Assembly: GCA_007123625.1 (NCBI GenBank)
Contig: SKKS01000453.1
Coordinates: 1 to 6,660 of the forward strand
Direction: 5' to 3'
DNA: 6,660 nt
DNA from: Paracoccaceae bacterium
GTDB taxonomy: Bacteria; Pseudomonadota; Alphaproteobacteria; Rhodobacterales; Rhodobacteraceae
Shown: piece after piece, positions 4,955 through 6,660 of the stretch
Layout of the letters: each line of letters opens with the position of its first letter
Position numbering within the stretch: position 1 is the stretch's first letter
The notes under the pieces: generated by a model
The model's input: the letters and a program-made list of their open reading frames with translations, nothing else
Database searches by the model: none
Told to the model about the DNA's origin: nothing
Position numbers and translations under genes: made by a program

Positions 4955-5761
4955 ATGTCAGATTTCTTGCTCTCGCCTTCGGTGGTGCCGTTCTCATTGG
5001 CACTTGGCCTGCTGATCGGCCTGTTGGCGCTGGAAATACTGGCGCTTGTACTGGGTGGGACCCTGTTGGGGAAGGACGCGGGCAAGGGTGATGGTGGCCT
5101 TGACCCAGAGCTGGATGTCGGAAATGGCTTGTCGGGAACCGGGCCCGAGATATCCGCACCGGCACTGCCTTCGGCCAGCGCGCTGGCCAAGATGAACCTT
5201 GGCGGGCTGGATGTGTCGGATCTGGATCTGGGGCAGGGCGGGGCGGATTTCGACTCCGCACCGGATATGGCACCCCAGTCAGGCAGCGCAGGAATCGGGC
5301 CCGGACTCGCGGTGGTGCTTGGGCTTGGAAAGGTGCCGTTCCTTATTTGGCTGGCGGCGGTGCTGGCAGGGTTCGGACTTGTGGGATATCTGGTGCAAAG
5401 CCTCGCCACCCAGGTTTTTGGCAGCCCGCTTCCGCTCGTCCTTGCCATTCTGCCTGCTGGCCTCGTCGGCCTGTGGTTTGCGCGGGCGTATGGCGGGACC
5501 TTGGCAAGGTTGATCCCGGGCACCGAAAGCTCGGTCCGGACCAAGGCAATGCTGAACCGCAAACGCGGGGTGGTCAGTCAGGGCACTGCGCGGGCCGGAC
5601 AACCGGCCGAGGTGCGGGTCAGCGACAGTTTCGGCAACATTCATTACATTCGCGCCGAACCGCTGGACCAGACAGAAGCCATCGCAAGCGGGACCGAGGT
5701 TCTGGTCCTGCGCATCCGACTTGGGCCGTCCCGCGGGCAGTTCAGAATACTTTCTCTTTGA
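4955..5761 (+). CDS. yqiJ: YqiJ-like inner membrane protein with NfeD/OB-fold C-terminus
   Basis: This is the partner of the downstream flotillin, as in E. coli yqiJ-yqiK, and is probably involved in membrane microdomain organisation. The layout of 268 residues is: membrane helix (about 11-37); a long Gly/Asp/Ser-rich linker (about 40-115); two further helices (about 126-148 and 156-178), starting with GLGKVPFLIWL (123-133); and a soluble beta-rich domain (about 190-268) with GTESSV, GVVSQGTARAGQPAEVRV (205-222) and FGNIHYIRAEP (226-236), which matches the YqiJ C-terminus SDQFGQIHYLLLEP-type block and an NfeD-like OB fold. E. coli YqiJ is about 209 residues; most of the extra length is the linker. 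The ATG at 4955 has a weak purine-rich site upstream. The next gene starts 64 bases after the stop, so the two are probably one operon. Confidence 0.9.
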   Translation: MSDFLLSPSVVPFSLALGLLIGLLALEILALVLGGTLLGKDAGKGDGGLDPELDVGNGLSGTGPEISAPALPSASALAKMNLGGLDVSDLDLGQGGADFDSAPDMAPQSGSAGIGPGLAVVLGLGKVPFLIWLAAVLAGFGLVGYLVQSLATQVFGSPLPLVLAILPAGLVGLWFARAYGGTLARLIPGTESSVRTKAMLNRKRGVVSQGTARAGQPAEVRVSDSFGNIHYIRAEPLDQTEAIASGTEVLVLRIRLGPSRGQFRILSL

Positions 5762-5825
5762 CGGGTCGCAACCGGACCCGGACCATTCGTGCAATGCTGC
5801 GCGCACTCATTCACAGGAGCATTCC

Positions 5826-6660
5826 ATGGCACTCGGCGACTACCTGATCACTATCGGCGTCATTCTGGGCCTGCTGGTCCTGACCGCGCTGATCATGGCC
5901 CGGCTTTACCGGCGCACCACGCGCGAAATCGCCCTGGTCAAGACCGGCTCGGGGGGCAAGCAGATCATCATGGATGGCGGCACGATCGTCATTCCGCTGC
6001 TGCACGAGGTCCGCATGGTCAACATGAAGACCCTGCGGCTGGAGGTGCAGCGCTCGGGCGAAGCCGCGCTGATCACCCGCGACCGGATGCGGGTCGATGT
6101 GGGGGTCGAGTTCTACGTTTCCGTCATGGCCAACGAAGAGGGGATTTCCCGCGCCGCGCAGACGTTGGGCGAGCGGACATTCCATGTCGACCAGCTGCGC
6201 GAGATGATCGAGGGCAAGCTGATCGACGGCCTGCGCTCGGTGGCGGCGCAGCTTACGATGGATCAGTTGCACGAAAACCGCGCCGAGTTCGTGCAGCAGG
6301 TGCAGAACGCCGTCAGCGAGGACCTGCTCAAGAACGGGCTGATGCTGGAAGCGGTGTCGCTGACCGCGCTGGACCAGACCCCGTTCGAGGCTCTTGACGA
6401 AAACAACGCCTTCAACGCTGTCGGCATGCGCAAGCTGGCCGAGGTGATCGCCACCTCCAAGAAAGAGCGCGCCGAGATCGAGGCGCAGGCCGATGTATCG
6501 GTCCGCCGTTCGGCGATGGAGGCCGAGCGCACCAAGATGGAGATCGAGCGCGACGAGCAGACCGCCCGGATCGCGCGCGAACAGGAGGTGGCGACCCTGC
6601 GCGCGGCGCAGGAATCCGAGATCGCGCAGCGCCGCGCCGATGCCCAGCGCGAGATCGAGC
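5826..6660 (+). CDS. yqiK: Flotillin/SPFH family protein YqiK, N-terminal part (runs off right edge)
   Basis: The first 278 residues of a bacterial flotillin are present. An N-terminal membrane anchor (about 6-27) is followed by the SPFH/band-7 domain (about 28-190), with ALVKTGSGGKQIIMDGGTIV (36-55), IPLLHEVRMVNMKTLRLEVQ (56-75), ITRDRMRVDVGVEFYV (83-98) and LDQTPFEALDENNAFNAVG (182-200). From about 200 a charged Ala/Glu/Arg-rich coiled coil begins (TSKKERAEIEAQADVSVRR, 210-228), as in flotillins, and continues past the edge. These features separate it from HflK/HflC and stomatins. Flotillins oligomerise and scaffold membrane microdomains. The ATG at 5826 is preceded by AGGAG (5815-5819) with a 6-base spacer. 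It follows yqiJ directly on the same strand. The C-terminal part is not in the window. Confidence 0.95.
   Translation, partial: MALGDYLITIGVILGLLVLTALIMARLYRRTTREIALVKTGSGGKQIIMDGGTIVIPLLHEVRMVNMKTLRLEVQRSGEAALITRDRMRVDVGVEFYVSVMANEEGISRAAQTLGERTFHVDQLREMIEGKLIDGLRSVAAQLTMDQLHENRAEFVQQVQNAVSEDLLKNGLMLEAVSLTALDQTPFEALDENNAFNAVGMRKLAEVIATSKKERAEIEAQADVSVRRSAMEAERTKMEIERDEQTARIAREQEVATLRAAQESEIAQRRADAQREIE

Noticed and set aside
4753..5562. Minus-strand frame of 269 codons opposite yqiJ
   Set aside because: Ser/Pro/Arg-rich low-complexity translation, typical of the antisense of a high-GC gene; yqiJ on the plus strand has real domains.
1..6660. CRISPR array, insertion sequence, tRNA or prophage features
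   Set aside because: I saw no spaced direct repeats, transposase sequences with terminal repeats, tRNA-like cloverleaf or phage genes in the window.

Overview
The window is high-GC DNA with compact genes, an alphaproteobacterial style of codon use, and a 6S RNA gene placed directly upstream of a 5-formyltetrahydrofolate cyclo-ligase gene. Together with a FadE-type acyl-CoA dehydrogenase, a DUF983 protein, ExoD and a YqiJ-YqiK pair, this suggests a chromosomal segment from Rhodobacterales or a close relative. That placement is inference from gene content, not from a marker gene. I see no insertion sequence, CRISPR array, tRNA or phage gene.

Layout. Positions 1-587 (minus) hold the 5' part of fadE, running off the left edge. 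A 209-base spacer follows with inverted repeats that probably end fau transcription and may regulate fadE. Positions 797-1495 (minus) are fau (5-formyl-THF cyclo-ligase). About 90 bases upstream of its start, at about 1588-1735 (minus), lies a probable 6S RNA. Divergent from it is a cation diffusion facilitator gene (1785-2711, plus). It converges on a minus-strand cluster, read from right to left as exoD (4268-3639), a small unrecognised gene (3575-3321) and a DUF983 membrane protein (3206-2826). A stem-loop at 2741-2774 separates the convergent transcripts.

Between exoD and the next operon is a 686-base stretch with no intact gene. Its left part (4321-4458), just upstream of exoD, carries a string of inverted repeats. 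Its right part (about 4437-4792, plus) is recognisable as the wrecked 3' end of a xylulokinase-type FGGY kinase gene, with changes of reading frame, an in-frame stop and an internal deletion.

The right end (4955-6660, plus) is an operon of yqiJ (membrane protein with an NfeD/OB-like C-terminus) and yqiK (flotillin/SPFH protein, cut by the window edge). Their products are expected to act together in membrane microdomain organisation. The rest of the window is a set of unrelated housekeeping and membrane functions: fatty acid oxidation, folate interconversion, metal transport and an exopolysaccharide-associated membrane protein. No wholly new system is evident. The points most worth a second look are the 6S/transporter divergent region, the kinase relic, the repeat-rich DNA upstream of exoD, the atypical transporter metal site and the enlarged YqiJ linker.
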